Positions 1-8,821 of a stretch of DNA of 64,000 bases are shown here, one piece after another. Location of the stretch: NCBI RefSeq assembly GCF_007747215.1, contig NZ_CP036273.1, positions 3,022,322-3,086,321 on the forward strand, written 5' to 3'. The DNA is from Urbifossiella limnaea (GTDB lineage Bacteria; Planctomycetota; Planctomycetia; Gemmatales; Gemmataceae). The notes beneath the pieces were generated by a model. It had not been told where the DNA came from and made no database searches. It was given only the letters and a program-made list of their open reading frames with translations. Position numbers and translations under genes: made by a program. Within the stretch, counting starts at the first letter, position 1. Every line of letters starts with the position of its first letter.

Positions 1-3000
1 AGCACCGTGGCCGTGCCCGCCGCCAGGTCGGCGCCGCGGAAGCCGATCACGCTCCGGCTCGCCACGCCTGGGACCGACACGACCAGGTCGGCGAAGTCGT
101 CCCCGTCCAGGTCCTTCGCGACGACCCGGGCGCCGAGCCGCCCCGACGAGTCGGCGGCGAAGAAGTTCGTCAGCGGGTCGGCGATCGCCGCGGCCGGACC
201 GAACAGCAGCTGCGCCCCGGACACGACCAGCACCCGCGGGCTACCGCCGACACCGGGCGTGGTCACCAGGTCGCCGGCACCGTCGCCGTCCACGTCCCCG
301 ACGGCGACGTACACGCCGTCCGTCAACTGCGGTTCGTAGACGAAGAAGTCGCCGACGAGGCGGGTCGGCGTGAGCGTCGGGCGGATCGTGGCGCCGTCGA
401 AGACGGCCACGCGCGGCCCGCCGCCCGGCCCGGCCGCGACCACCACGTCGGCCAGCCCGTCCCGGTTCAAGTCCCCGAGCGCGACCCGTGCGCCGCCGCG
501 GAAGTTGTCGTCGTCGATCCCGAGGAAGCTCGCCAGCGGCGCCCCGGTGGCGCCGCTGAGCACCACCACCCGCGGGCCGCCGGTCAGGTCCGCCGACACG
601 GCGATGTCGGCCCGGCCGTCGCCGTCCACGTCGCCGAGCGCGACGAACGTGCCGCCTGCGAACGCGTCGCCGAACGGGAGGTACGTCGCCACGGTGACGC
701 GGGTCGCACCGTCGATCACGACCACGGTGGCGACGCGGCCGGGGCCGCTCCCGACCACGTAGTCCGGGACGCCGTCCCCGGTCACGTCGGCGACCGCCGC
801 GCGGGCGGGCGTGGAGCCGAACGGGCTGAAGGCCGAGCCGTTCGCGGAGCCGTCCGGGTTGAGCGGGACCACGGTGTTCGCCCCGCTCGGTCCGCCGGAC
901 ACGGCGAACTGCCCGACGGAACTCTGGTCCGGGCCGCCCCGAACCGCGATCGAGAACGGCTGGTCGGCGGTCCCGCTCGCGTTCGTCGCGCGGATGACCC
1001 CCTCGTACCGGCCGACGGTCGTCGGCGTGCCGCTGACCACACCGGTCGTCGGGTCCAGGGCCAGGCCCGCGGGCAACTCGCCCGACGCGAGCGAGTACGT
1101 CGCGGCCGGGAACGCGGACGTGGTCACGGTGAACGAGGCGGGAGCGCTGACCGTCAGTTCTGCCGGCGGTGCGCCGGACGTAATGGTCGGTGCTTCGTTC
1201 ACGGTCAGCGTGAACGCCTGCGTGGCGTCGGGGGCCACGCCGTTGGCCGCGGTGAAGCTGAGTGCGTAGGTGCCGCCGGCCCCCGCGGCCGGGGTGCCGG
1301 CGAGGGTGGCGGTGCCGTCCCCGTTGTCCGTGAACGTCACTCCAGGGGGGAGCGTCCCGGTCCGGCTGATCGTGACGCCTGCCGGGAATGCGGTTCCCGT
1401 GGTCACGGTGAACGTGCCACCCGTCCCGACGAGGAACGTGGCCGCGCTCGCGCTGGTGAAGGTCGGCGCCTCGTTCACGGTCAGCGTGAACGCCTGGGTA
1501 GCGTCGGGGGCCACGCCGTTGGCCGCGGTGAAGCTCAGTGCGTAGGTGCCGCCGGTCCCCGCGGCCGGGGTGCCGGCGAGGGTGGCGGTACCGTCGCCGT
1601 TGTCGGTGAACGTCACACCGGCGGACAGGGTGCCGGTCTGACTGATGGTCACGGCCGTCGGGAAGGCCGCGCCGGTGGTTACGGTGAACGTGCCGGCCGT
1701 CCCTGCGGTAAAGGTGGTGGCGGCCGCGCTGGTGATCGTCGGCGCTTCGTTGACGGTGAGGGTGAACGCCTGGGTCGCGTCCGGTGCGATCCCGTTGGCG
1801 GCGGTGAAGGTGATCGGATAAGTGCCACCGGTCCCGGCGGCCGGGGTGCCGGTCAAAGTTGCGGTTCCGTCGCCGTTGTCCGTGAACGTCACTCCAGCGG
1901 GGAGCGTCCCGGTCCGACTGATTGTCACGGCCGTCGGGAAGGCCGGGCCGGTCGTCACGGTGAACGTCCCGAGCGTCCCGGCCGTGAAGGTGGTGGCAGT
2001 CGCGCTGGTGATCGTCGGCGCTTCGTTGACGGTGAGGGTGAACGCCTGGGTGCCGTCGAGTGCGACGCCGTTGGCGGCGGTGATTGTCAGCGGGTAGGTG
2101 CCGCCGGTCCCCGCGGCCGGGGTGCCCGTCAGCGTGGCCGTGCCGTCGCCGTTGTCGGTGAACGTGACGCCCGCCGGCAGCGCGCCGGTGGCCGACAGGT
2201 CGGCGGTCGGAACGCCGGACGAGGTGATCGTGAACGTCCCGGCTGTCCCGACGGTGAACGTCGCACTGGACACGCTTGTGACGAGCGGGGCGACGCCGAG
2301 CGCCGACGACACCAGCACGCGGTCGAAGTAGATGCGCGTGCCGGTCATCGCGACCCCGCCCGGCGGGGTGTAACTCCCGGAACTCGGCACGAAGCTGTAC
2401 AACTGCTCGGCCAGGAAGATGCGGCCGTCGGCGCTGATGTCGATGCCGCTGAACCCGGAGTCAAGGGCGGCGTCGCTGTTGTAGGTGCTGACGAGGCCGG
2501 ACGGGCCGGCCAGAGTCGCGCCGGGCGGCGTGATGATCCCGTCCGAACTGAGGTCGGCCGTGTTGAAGACGCCGATGGTGGAGTTGGCCGCGAGGTACTG
2601 GGTGACGTAGGCCTTGCCGCCGAACAGGGCCACGTCCATCGCCGCGAACCCGCCCGACCCGTTCGCCCCGCCGGAGACGTTGGCCGAGGTGACACCCGAC
2701 AAGTCCCCAACCGCGGCGCCGGCCGCGGGAATCTTGATGAGGGCGTCGCCGTAAGAAGTCGTGGACTGGAGGCCGCCGGCGACGAAGACCGTGCCGTCGG
2801 CATCGACCGCCAGGTTGTTCAGATACGCGTCGGCGTCGATCGTCTTGAGGTTGACCTTCCCCGGGGTGGCGGGCGCGCCCCAACTCGTGTCGAGCGTGGG
2901 GATGGTCGGGTTGGTGACGTTCCACCGCTCGATCAGGCCGTTCCGCCAGCCGACGTAGGCGTAGTACGACCCCCCGATGGCGACGATGTCGATGCCGTTC

Positions 3001-3503
3001 AGCGTGGACGCGGTCGTGTTCGAGGACACGACGTTGCCCGGAACCGTTCCGAGGTTCGCGCTGTAGATCGACCACCCCTGAGCGAACGAGTTCGTGTTCG
3101 ACGTGTTGATCGCGTAGACGTAGCCGCGGTCGTCGGCCGCCAGCCCCCGGGCGAAGCCGGTCGTGGCGACTCGGCCTTCGAGCCCCGAGGTGTAGGGCGG
3201 GTTGGCGCCGAAGGGGGTCGGCTCGTTGCCGATCAGGGCCGCGTTAACGCCTGCGGACACCTCCCGGATGGCGGCGCTACTCGACCCCTGGATGTAGCCG
3301 GTGTAGGCGTGCTGGTCGTCGCCAGACAGGGCGAGCGACCGGAGGCTGCGTGGCTGGCTGACACTGTCGCGGGTGCCGAAGTAGTCGGACTGCACCTGCC
3401 AGGTGACGGCCGGGAGTACGCGGTCGCCGAGGTGTTCGAGCTCGGGACGGAAGCCGGTCGAACGGGCCTTCGCGACCCGGATCGGGCGGAGAGTGGTGGG
3501 CAT
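1..3503 (-). CDS. Giant secreted Ig-like / FG-GAP repeat protein (C-terminal end outside window)
   Basis: The reading frame is open from an ATG at 3503 to the window edge, giving at least 1167 residues. The N-terminus has basic residues, then ELEHLGDRVLPAV, the short LExLxDRxxPA-type motif common at the start of large planctomycete surface proteins. Residues about 40-395 form a propeller-like region (phrases such as DDRGYVYAINTSNTNS and NNLAVDADGTVFVAGG). Residues about 404-770 are four near-identical 92-residue Ig-like units. Then comes a fifth, diverged putative-Ig domain and, from about residue 860, FG-GAP repeats with calcium-binding style DVDGDGRADIAVS motifs. Such proteins are probably exported and adhesive or structural; the exact role is unknown. 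It lies just outside the mobile element. The domain calls are by eye. Confidence 0.85.
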   Translation of the reverse strand, partial: MPTTLRPIRVAKARSTGFRPELEHLGDRVLPAVTWQVQSDYFGTRDSVSQPRSLRSLALSGDDQHAYTGYIQGSSSAAIREVSAGVNAALIGNEPTPFGANPPYTSGLEGRVATTGFARGLAADDRGYVYAINTSNTNSFAQGWSIYSANLGTVPGNVVSSNTTASTLNGIDIVAIGGSYYAYVGWRNGLIERWNVTNPTIPTLDTSWGAPATPGKVNLKTIDADAYLNNLAVDADGTVFVAGGLQSTTSYGDALIKIPAAGAAVGDLSGVTSANVSGGANGSGGFAAMDVALFGGKAYVTQYLAANSTIGVFNTADLSSDGIITPPGATLAGPSGLVSTYNSDAALDSGFSGIDISADGRIFLAEQLYSFVPSSGSYTPPGGVAMTGTRIYFDRVLVSSALGVAPLVTSVSSATFTVGTAGTFTITSSGVPTADLSATGALPAGVTFTDNGDGTATLTGTPAAGTGGTYPLTITAANGVALDGTQAFTLTVNEAPTITSATATTFTAGTLGTFTVTTGPAFPTAVTISRTGTLPAGVTFTDNGDGTATLTGTPAAGTGGTYPITFTAANGIAPDATQAFTLTVNEAPTITSAAATTFTAGTAGTFTVTTGAAFPTAVTISQTGTLSAGVTFTDNGDGTATLAGTPAAGTGGTYALSFTAANGVAPDATQAFTLTVNEAPTFTSASAATFLVGTGGTFTVTTGTAFPAGVTISRTGTLPPGVTFTDNGDGTATLAGTPAAGAGGTYALSFTAANGVAPDATQAFTLTVNEAPTITSGAPPAELTVSAPASFTVTTSAFPAATYSLASGELPAGLALDPTTGVVSGTPTTVGRYEGVIRATNASGTADQPFSIAVRGGPDQSSVGQFAVSGGPSGANTVVPLNPDGSANGSAFSPFGSTPARAAVADVTGDGVPDYVVGSGPGRVATVVVIDGATRVTVATYLPFGDAFAGGTFVALGDVDGDGRADIAVSADLTGGPRVVVLSGATGAPLASFLGIDDDNFRGGARVALGDLNRDGLADVVVAAGPGGGPRVAVFDGATIRPTLTPTRLVGDFFVYEPQLTDGVYVAVGDVDGDGAGDLVTTPGVGGSPRVLVVSGAQLLFGPAAAIADPLTNFFAADSSGRLGARVVAKDLDGDDFADLVVSVPGVASRSVIGFRGADLAAGTATV
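1186..2290 (-). repeat. Four tandem 276-bp coding repeats (Ig-like units)
   Basis: Within the giant surface-protein gene the same 276-bp unit recurs four times, encoding units that end in TQAFTLTVNEAPTITSA. The middle copies are nearly identical in DNA as well as in protein, which suggests recent duplication or gene conversion. This is coding repetition and not a CRISPR array. Confidence 0.85.
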
Positions 3504-3943
3504 GATTTCGTGCGCTCGCAATCGTGGAAACGTGTCGTGGGGAGTGCTGCAACCGTTATCCGTCGGCGGGGTCGTCAAAACTTGGGGAAGCTGAGCAACT
3601 TAGGTGCCCAGACGTGTCGCGTGGAGCGAGTTCAGCCGACTTGCGCAATACAACCGCATTCTCCGCTGAGAACGGGCTGGGTATAACGGCGGTGGCGAGG
3701 AGAAACTCGGCACGCCCGGCTTAATCAGGAACTTGGACGCCGCGCCAGGCTGCTCGATTCCTTGTCACGTGTTCAATTTTGAACACGATCGTCGCTGAGC
3801 AGAGGTTTGCGCCAACGGCGCGTGTGGCTGCGCACCCGCCGGTAGTGATCCACGAAGCGGGTGGAATGCTTCGGGAAGGATAGGCCGTGATCCTACCTTC
3901 CCAATCGGGGAAGCGGAAGTCGCGGGAGATGAACGGCAGACTG
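3504..3943. other. Intergenic region between the surface-protein gene and the element's left end
   Basis: About 440 bases with no convincing gene. It should hold the promoter of the minus-strand surface-protein gene, but I could not pick clear -35 and -10 boxes. The chromosome-element junction follows at its right edge. Confidence 0.5.
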
Positions 3944-4009
3944 AGCGGAGAGGGCGGGATTCGAACCCGCGGTAGGATTTTACTCCTACGCCGCTTTAGC
4001 AAAGCGGTG
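3944..4009 (-). repeat. Left attachment site: displaced 3' half of tRNA-Ser(GCU)
   Basis: This matches the right-end copy over 66 bp, from just beyond the discriminator base back through the T arm, variable arm and anticodon stem-loop. The 5' half of the tRNA is absent, so this is a remnant and not a working gene. There are only two differences from the intact copy, and they pair with each other in the variable-arm stem (A-U here, G-C in the intact tRNA). It is probably the chromosome's original 3' half, displaced when the element brought its own. Confidence 0.85.
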
Positions 4010-4038
4010 AACTGCACGTCCTGACGGGTTGTCCCACC

Positions 4039-4068
4039 TTGACAGTCCTTGCCAAGCACTGACAATAC
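4039..4068 (+). promoter_or_regulatory. Probable promoter of the integrase gene
   Basis: A perfect TTGACA (4039-4044) is followed after 16-18 bases by AT-rich GACAATAC (4061-4068), a passable -10 region. It lies between the left attachment repeat and the integrase start and points into the element. The same TTGACA plus 18-base layout recurs at 40712 and 42060. Confidence 0.5.
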
Positions 4069-4144
4069 AAGGGAATTGTGCAATCGTCGCTCCCCGATGG
4101 GTTGACCCGGGTTGCCCGTAGTTGACCACCCTTGAGCCCTGTCA

Positions 4145-4165
4145 CAGCAACCACCACAGCAACCA
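4145..4165 (+). repeat. Two CAGCAACCA repeats, possible integrase arm sites (left)
   Basis: Two copies of CAGCAACCA start 12 bp apart (4145 and 4157), directly in front of the ATG at 4167. The same 9-mer occurs three times inside the right end (43747-43783), also with a 12-bp step between the first two. Short direct repeats inside both ends of an element are what arm-type binding sites of lambda-like integrases look like. Confidence 0.6.
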
Positions 4166-4166
4166 C

Positions 4167-5447
4167 ATGGCCCACATCCAGAAAATCGCCATCGTCCGCT
4201 GGGTCGTCTCGGTGCCCGGCGGGAAGGGGAAGAAGAAGTTCAAACGGGGGACCAAGGAGACCCCTGGGGCCGTCGCCCAGCAGACGGAGACCAAGAAATA
4301 CTACCTGTTCGACGGCGGCAAGCGGCTGCGAGCGCTGTACACGGACAAGAAGGCGTCGGAGCAAGCCCTGGCCGACTACGAGAGGGCGAAGGCACGCGGC
4401 GAGGTGGGGATGGTCGACGAGTTCTCGGCCCACTCCCAGACACCGAGTCAGCAGATGGTCGACCGGTACGTCGTCCACTTCCGGACCCAGCCCGGCAACG
4501 ACAAATACAAGGACGAGACCGTCCGTATCCTGCACGAGGTGGTCAACGCCTGTGCGCCGAACAAGCTCTCGGGCCTGACGGCCGAGCGGGTGCAGCAGTA
4601 CCTCGCGGCACTCAAGAAGAAGCCGACCAAATCCCACCCCGACCCCGGTCCTGCCGCTCCGAACACGAAGAAGAAGCACCACTCGGCAGTGAGCGGATTC
4701 ACCCGGTGGTTGTTCGAGAACGGCTACGCCCGGGAGAACGTGATGCTACGGGTGCCGGTCCCCAAGGGCGGCACCCAGCAGAAGGACAAGTTCCGCTCCC
4801 TCCGGCTCAAGGAGTTGAAGCGGCTCTTCAAGGTCGCCCTCACCCGCTGGGTTGAAGAGGCGTTGACCGTCCGGAACGGGCCCCGGAAGGGTAAGCAGGA
4901 GAAGAAGGTTCGCCCCGAGGTACTCGACGAGGCTCGCCTCCGGGGGCGGGGCAGGGCACTCGTCTACCGCACCGCCGCGCTGACGGGCTTGCGGCGGTCC
5001 GAGCTCGCCAAGGTCCGCCTCCGCTACCTCCGGAAGCCGAGGAAGCTGCCGTTTCCCATCTTCGACCTGCCGGGGTCGGTGACGAAGAACAAGAAGCCCG
5101 CGCGGCTCTGGGTGCTCCCGCGACTGGCGATGCGGTTGCGGCAGTGGGCGAAGGAGACGGGCAGGGGACCCGACGACCTGCTGTTCGACGTGCCCGGGAT
5201 TGCCGTCTTCCACGCGGACCGCGAGGCCGCTGGCATCCCCTTGCTCACCGAGCGGGGCAAGGCGTCCTTCCACTCCCTCCGCTCGGCCGGCAACGTCCTC
5301 CTCCGGAAGGCCGAGGTCCCCGTCACCACCCGCCGGCTGTTCATGCGGCACTCGGACCTCAAGCTGACCGACGCGACCTACGACGACGCCTCCCTGCTCG
5401 ACATGAAGGACATCGTCCCGAAGCTGGAGAAGTACAAGTTGGCGTGA
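4167..5447 (+). CDS. Tyrosine recombinase (integrase)
   Basis: A site-specific recombinase of 426 residues that would integrate and excise the element at tRNA-Ser. The N-terminal part is rich in lysine (probable arm-binding domain), followed by a SAM-like core-binding domain (residues about 90-200). The catalytic domain shows TGLRRSEL (first Arg near 276), a lysine after SVTKN, FHSLR (HxxR near 369-372), MRHSD and the nucleophile Tyr in DATYDD (near 404). An in-frame TTG at 4122 would add 15 residues, but those codons are the CAGCAACCA repeats, so I prefer the ATG at 4167. Neither start has a clear Shine-Dalgarno sequence. The gene reads inward from the left attachment site, as is usual for tRNA-integrated elements. 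Confidence 0.93.
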   Translation: MAHIQKIAIVRWVVSVPGGKGKKKFKRGTKETPGAVAQQTETKKYYLFDGGKRLRALYTDKKASEQALADYERAKARGEVGMVDEFSAHSQTPSQQMVDRYVVHFRTQPGNDKYKDETVRILHEVVNACAPNKLSGLTAERVQQYLAALKKKPTKSHPDPGPAAPNTKKKHHSAVSGFTRWLFENGYARENVMLRVPVPKGGTQQKDKFRSLRLKELKRLFKVALTRWVEEALTVRNGPRKGKQEKKVRPEVLDEARLRGRGRALVYRTAALTGLRRSELAKVRLRYLRKPRKLPFPIFDLPGSVTKNKKPARLWVLPRLAMRLRQWAKETGRGPDDLLFDVPGIAVFHADREAAGIPLLTERGKASFHSLRSAGNVLLRKAEVPVTTRRLFMRHSDLKLTDATYDDASLLDMKDIVPKLEKYKLA

Positions 5448-5626
5448 GGTAGGTCGGGATGCTCGCGCAACGAGAGGCCAGCCTGCCGAAGGGGGGTCGC
5501 CCGAGCGAGTACGGCCCACCTCGGCACCGGTCGAGCCGCCCCCTCCGACACGCCCGCGACGACCGCGGCCAGCGACCCGGCGGTGTTCCAGAGGGCAATG
5601 AACTCGGAGTCGGTGACAGCGGTCAT
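5378..5626 (-). CDS. Small FIALWN/PRWAV-family protein, copy 1
   Basis: An 82-residue protein of unknown function. Its first half shows SEFIALWNTAGS and VPRWAVLARATPLRQAG, which match a second small protein at 9051-9275 (DADFIALWNAAGT, VPRWAVVAQAVALRKAG), so this is a real duplicated family in the element. The ATG overlaps the TGA of the upstream membrane-protein gene by four bases (ATGA), indicating translational coupling. The last 20 residues run antisense into the 3' end of the integrase gene and have no counterpart in the paralog, so the stop may have been moved by the junction. The tryptophan and LRxAG pattern suggests a short helical domain. Confidence 0.7.
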   Translation of the reverse strand: MTAVTDSEFIALWNTAGSLAAVVAGVSEGAARPVPRWAVLARATPLRQAGLSLREHPDLPHANLYFSSFGTMSFMSSREASS

Positions 5627-6090
5627 GAAGTAGCGCGGGGAACGGTGCGACTCCATGAGGCTGGTAGGAGCACTCGGCGGAAGGCGAAGAGGATGACGAG
5701 CCCGACCCCCGTTACGACCCTGAGTAACCAGTCGTGGGCGACCAACTCGGGCTGGGACTCCCGCACGGAGTTCGCCCACACCTCGTCGATGGCCCCGATT
5801 CCGTGACGGGCCTCGACCTCTTCCTGGATGCGGTCGTTGTACCCGTCCGTCAGCTCGACCAAGTAGGAGGGCACCAAGCACTGGTCCACCGCCCGTAGCT
5901 CCAGGCCGAGCTGAGCTCGCAAGTTCCGACCCGCGACCTCGTCTACTTCACGGAGCCCGGCCATGTGGCCGTAAATCTTCAGCTTCATGGTGCCGAGGGC
6001 AATGTCCCGCTCGGCTTCGGCCCGCCCGACGGCTCGCCACGGGATAGCCTGGGGCCAGACCAGGGCTGCGACGAGGATGACGGGGAACAT
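5623..6090 (-). CDS. Hypothetical membrane protein with two transmembrane ends
   Basis: 155 residues. A hydrophobic N-terminal segment (VILVAALVWPQAIPW) and a C-terminal one (VVTGVGLVILFAF) flank a charged, helical middle of about 110 residues that would face one side of the membrane. No known family was recognised. It is the first gene of a two-gene unit with the FIALWN-family gene, with a four-base stop/start overlap. The intergenic stretch 6091-6280 separates it from the next minus-strand gene and holds nothing I recognise. Confidence 0.7.
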   Translation of the reverse strand: MFPVILVAALVWPQAIPWRAVGRAEAERDIALGTMKLKIYGHMAGLREVDEVAGRNLRAQLGLELRAVDQCLVPSYLVELTDGYNDRIQEEVEARHGIGAIDEVWANSVRESQPELVAHDWLLRVVTGVGLVILFAFRRVLLPASWSRTVPRATS

Positions 6091-6280
6091 CGAAAGCTCG
6101 GAGTACGGGTCGGAAGTGGTCGTAACTTACCGTCGATAATACCTTGGATGCGGGCCTGCTGGAACCGCCCTAAAATGGGTGCTGGCCCGCCCTTCTTCCG
6201 CCTCCTCGACGCGACCGAGGCTGGGCTCCGGTTGGTCCGCCGCGACTTCGGCGACAGTTCGCTCACACGGGGCGGGGCAT

Positions 6281-7297
6281 TCAGAACCACCGCACGTCCT
6301 TGGGGCTCAAAGCCAGTCGAGCGCCCTCCCGCTCCCACGCTTCACCCGAAGCCGCAAGTTCTCGGAGCCGGGCCACGACCCCTGTGCGAGCCCTGACGGC
6401 CCGCGCCAGTTCGGCGTCCCTGGCGTCCTCCATGTCGTTCCGCTGCTGCTGGCCCGGTTGGAGAGGAAGAAGATGGTGCCCGCCCAGCCAGACCAGCGCC
6501 CGAAGCACCCGTGCCCGGTCCGTCGAGGTCAGGTCGGCCTCCCAGTCGTCGGCCGATTGGTGTGGGGGCGGTGGGCCGCAACGCCCGTGGTTCAGCCAGT
6601 ACCCGTTCCCGACCGCCGCCCCGTCCTCCTGCTCCAGCCGGACGAGGTCGTACCGGTCATCAACCTTCGCGTACCACTGCCGCTCCGGCTCGCCGCCCCC
6701 GTCCTCGGCCGTCCGGACGACCACGACCGGGTCCGGGATGCCGGCCACGGTTTCCAGTCGGGCGCTCTCCAGGTAACGCCGCCAGCCTGTGGTGAACCAG
6801 CCCCGTGCCTGGACCCCGCCGCGGGCGTCCAGCCGGGTCAGTCGGAGCTCGGTGCTCCCCGGGTGCCCCCCGGACGTGTACGGTCGCTCGAACACCACCC
6901 ACCCACCGGACGGGCCACTGGGCCAGACGTACCGCGGGGTGGGCAACACCTCGACCTCGAAGTCGGTGAGAGTCATGTCGTAGCCCAGGCGGCGCTGCTC
7001 TGCCAAAAGCACAATTAGTCGCTCTGGGTCGAGGGTGCGCAGTGCGACCAGCAATGGTCGAAGGCCCCTCTCGCGGATGCCGCGAAGGTCTCGTTCCGAG
7101 AACCGCTGGAGCACTGCGAGCTCCGGGCGTTCAGACGGCGCGACTTCGGCGGGAAGGTATGGGTGTGGTATGGGTGGTGTTGCCGCGACCCAGAGGACGG
7201 CGAGATTGCCCAGCAGCATGAACAGGGCGGTGACGGGTCGGGACGGCCTGACCACGGGCGACCTCCGCAACGGGTCATCCCCATGATACCAGCGCAC
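6281..7297 (-). CDS. Hypothetical protein with N-terminal membrane anchor
   Basis: About 338 residues in a frame with normal codon bias. A hydrophobic stretch near residues 20-40 (TALFMLLGNLAVLWVAA) is a signal anchor or signal peptide. The rest is soluble, with a region of beta strands (residues about 110-220, many aromatic and arginine residues) and a C-terminal alpha-helical segment rich in Arg and Ala. No motif identifies a function. The listed start is a GTG without a good ribosome site; a methionine near residue 27 is an alternative but would cut into the hydrophobic segment. Confidence 0.7.
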   Translation of the reverse strand: MRWYHGDDPLRRSPVVRPSRPVTALFMLLGNLAVLWVAATPPIPHPYLPAEVAPSERPELAVLQRFSERDLRGIRERGLRPLLVALRTLDPERLIVLLAEQRRLGYDMTLTDFEVEVLPTPRYVWPSGPSGGWVVFERPYTSGGHPGSTELRLTRLDARGGVQARGWFTTGWRRYLESARLETVAGIPDPVVVVRTAEDGGGEPERQWYAKVDDRYDLVRLEQEDGAAVGNGYWLNHGRCGPPPPHQSADDWEADLTSTDRARVLRALVWLGGHHLLPLQPGQQQRNDMEDARDAELARAVRARTGVVARLRELAASGEAWEREGARLALSPKDVRWF

Positions 7298-7524
7298 CCA
7301 GAGGGTGCGTCAGCGGTCCGCCGGCTCCCTCCCCAGCTTCCGCCTCATTGCCCCTACCGTGGCGTAGCTCCTCCCGGTCCGACCGCATCCCCAACCGTGG
7401 CGTACAGGTGTGCGAGCGAGAGGGTTGTGCGCGCGCCTCCGGCGGCGTAGCATGCCGGCGTCCGATACGCGGGTGGCGACAACGACCCGTAGGACGCTGT
7501 AGACTCGTCGCCAGGGAGGGTGCC

Positions 7525-7974
7525 ATGACAGCGACCCCAGACCGACTTCTCGGCTTCACTAGCTCCGGGGGAACGACAGCCGCGGTCCGCGGCCCGCGCC
7601 TGACCGAAGTCGAAGCCGCGGCCCTCGACCGGGACCTCGCCGCACTCCTGGCGGGGCCGGGCCTGCCGGTGGTAACCCTCGACCTCGCTGCGGTCTCGTT
7701 CCTGGGTGCCGTGGCGATGGGGCGGTTCGCAGCCCTCAGCCGCGCCACTCGGGCGGCTGGCGGGCGGCTCACCCTGGTCAACGTGGCGCCGCATCTCCGG
7801 CAGGTATTCGCCGTCTGCCGCCTCGGCGGGATGCTCACCCCGGGGGCGGTCGGGACACCGGCGCGGGTGACCCAGGCACTTGCCCACCGGAAGTGGGAGG
7901 AGGCCGGTCAGCCGGGCGGGGACGGGGCCGAGTTCTGGTACGCGGCCGAGCGGGAGTTGCGGGTGGCTGTGTAG
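7525..7974 (+). CDS. STAS-domain protein (anti-sigma-factor antagonist-like)
   Basis: 149 residues. The central region (about 35-110) has the STAS pattern: a strand VVTLDLAAVSFLGAVAMG with the loop where partner kinases phosphorylate Ser or Thr, followed by a helix and the strand GRLTLVNV, then a helix ending VFAVCRL. Proteins of this fold bind anti-sigma or transporter partners. The usual DSSG phospho-loop is replaced by SFLGAV, so classical phosphorylation control may be missing. The ATG at 7525 has a good ribosome site (AGGGAGG, 5 bases upstream); in-frame starts further upstream do not. No anti-sigma factor gene lies beside it. Confidence 0.75.
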   Translation: MTATPDRLLGFTSSGGTTAAVRGPRLTEVEAAALDRDLAALLAGPGLPVVTLDLAAVSFLGAVAMGRFAALSRATRAAGGRLTLVNVAPHLRQVFAVCRLGGMLTPGAVGTPARVTQALAHRKWEEAGQPGGDGAEFWYAAERELRVAV

Positions 7975-7991
7975 CTAGAGCCGGTGCGCGA

Positions 7992-8645
7992 CTACCCGTC
8001 CCCCGGCCCCAGCAACTCGCTCGCACTCGGCGTGACCATGTTCAGCGGCAGGGCGTAGTACCAGGACCGGCCGAGCCGCTCGAAGCCCATCCCGCGGAAG
8101 TACCCCCGCAGCCTCACCGCCGCCGCCCGCCGGTCTGCCTTCCTCTCGTGTGACGGTAGCCACGACTTCGGCACCCCGAGCATCCGACTGGCGGCGTGCC
8201 GAAGGGGGGCGATGTAGCTCACCGCCAGTCCGCACCCGCCGCCGACGAGGTCCACGAACCTCCGCACCGCGAGCAGCCCGAGCTTGAGCTTCCGCCACTT
8301 CGGGTTCAACACGACGTAGTCGAGCACCAGGAGGTCGGACTCCATCGCCTCGAACCGGAGCATCAGGGGCTCGCGGAATGAGTAGCCGTCGGGCTCGTAG
8401 AGGAGGGCGTGGACGTTCGCAAGTTCCTGGCTGTAGGAGTCGCACACGTCGAACAAGGGCTCGCCGGCGTCCTGCGCGAGACCGGCGTGGACGCGGATGG
8501 CGGTGACCCGGCCGACCTTCGTGACCTCCCCGGTGTCGTCGTCGGTGCAGGTGATGACGCCGATGTAGGAGGAGACGAAGTCCGAGGGCTCCCCGTAGGA
8601 CTGGAGACTTCCGCCGGTGCGGATGCTGATGTTGAAGCTTGCCAC
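7992..8645 (-). CDS. GNAT-like acetyltransferase-fold protein
   Basis: 217 residues. The order of elements suggests a GNAT fold: VGRVTAIRVHAGLA, then LLVLDYVVLNPKWRKLKLG (the strand and acetyl-CoA loop region), then a helix LLAVRRFVDLVGGG, and a C-terminal block VRLRGYFRGMGFERLG, which is the typical GFxxxG end of the fold. The strict Q/RxxGxG/A loop is not obvious, so activity is uncertain. The GTG start has GGAGAG eight bases upstream. It converges with the STAS gene, the two being separated by 17 bases. Confidence 0.6.
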   Translation of the reverse strand: MASFNISIRTGGSLQSYGEPSDFVSSYIGVITCTDDDTGEVTKVGRVTAIRVHAGLAQDAGEPLFDVCDSYSQELANVHALLYEPDGYSFREPLMLRFEAMESDLLVLDYVVLNPKWRKLKLGLLAVRRFVDLVGGGCGLAVSYIAPLRHAASRMLGVPKSWLPSHERKADRRAAAVRLRGYFRGMGFERLGRSWYYALPLNMVTPSASELLGPGDG

Positions 8646-8821
8646 GTCCCACTCTCCGGTCGATACCGACGACCGCTCCGGCCCAACCGGACAGAAATGT
8701 CTGGTTTGCGCCTACTCGTGCCGCTTACACTCTGGCTGTACACGTCTTCGGCCGACTCGCAACCCCTCGCCCGCGCCCGACGGCCGTGGGGGTGGCCACC
8801 CTCGGGCGCCGGTTCCCGGTC

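Noticed and set aside
1186-2290. Possible CRISPR array or non-coding tandem repeat
   Set aside because: The 276-bp repeats are in frame with Ig-like domains of the surface protein, and there are no spacers.
3721-4083. Minus-strand open frame of 120 codons over the left attachment site
   Set aside because: It reads through the tRNA remnant and the integrase promoter and has no protein-like composition.
7340-7410. Two ACCGTGGCGTA repeats upstream of the STAS gene as further copies of the twin promoter
   Set aside because: They share only a few spacer bases with the promoters at 40712 and 42060 and lack TTGACA at the right distance.
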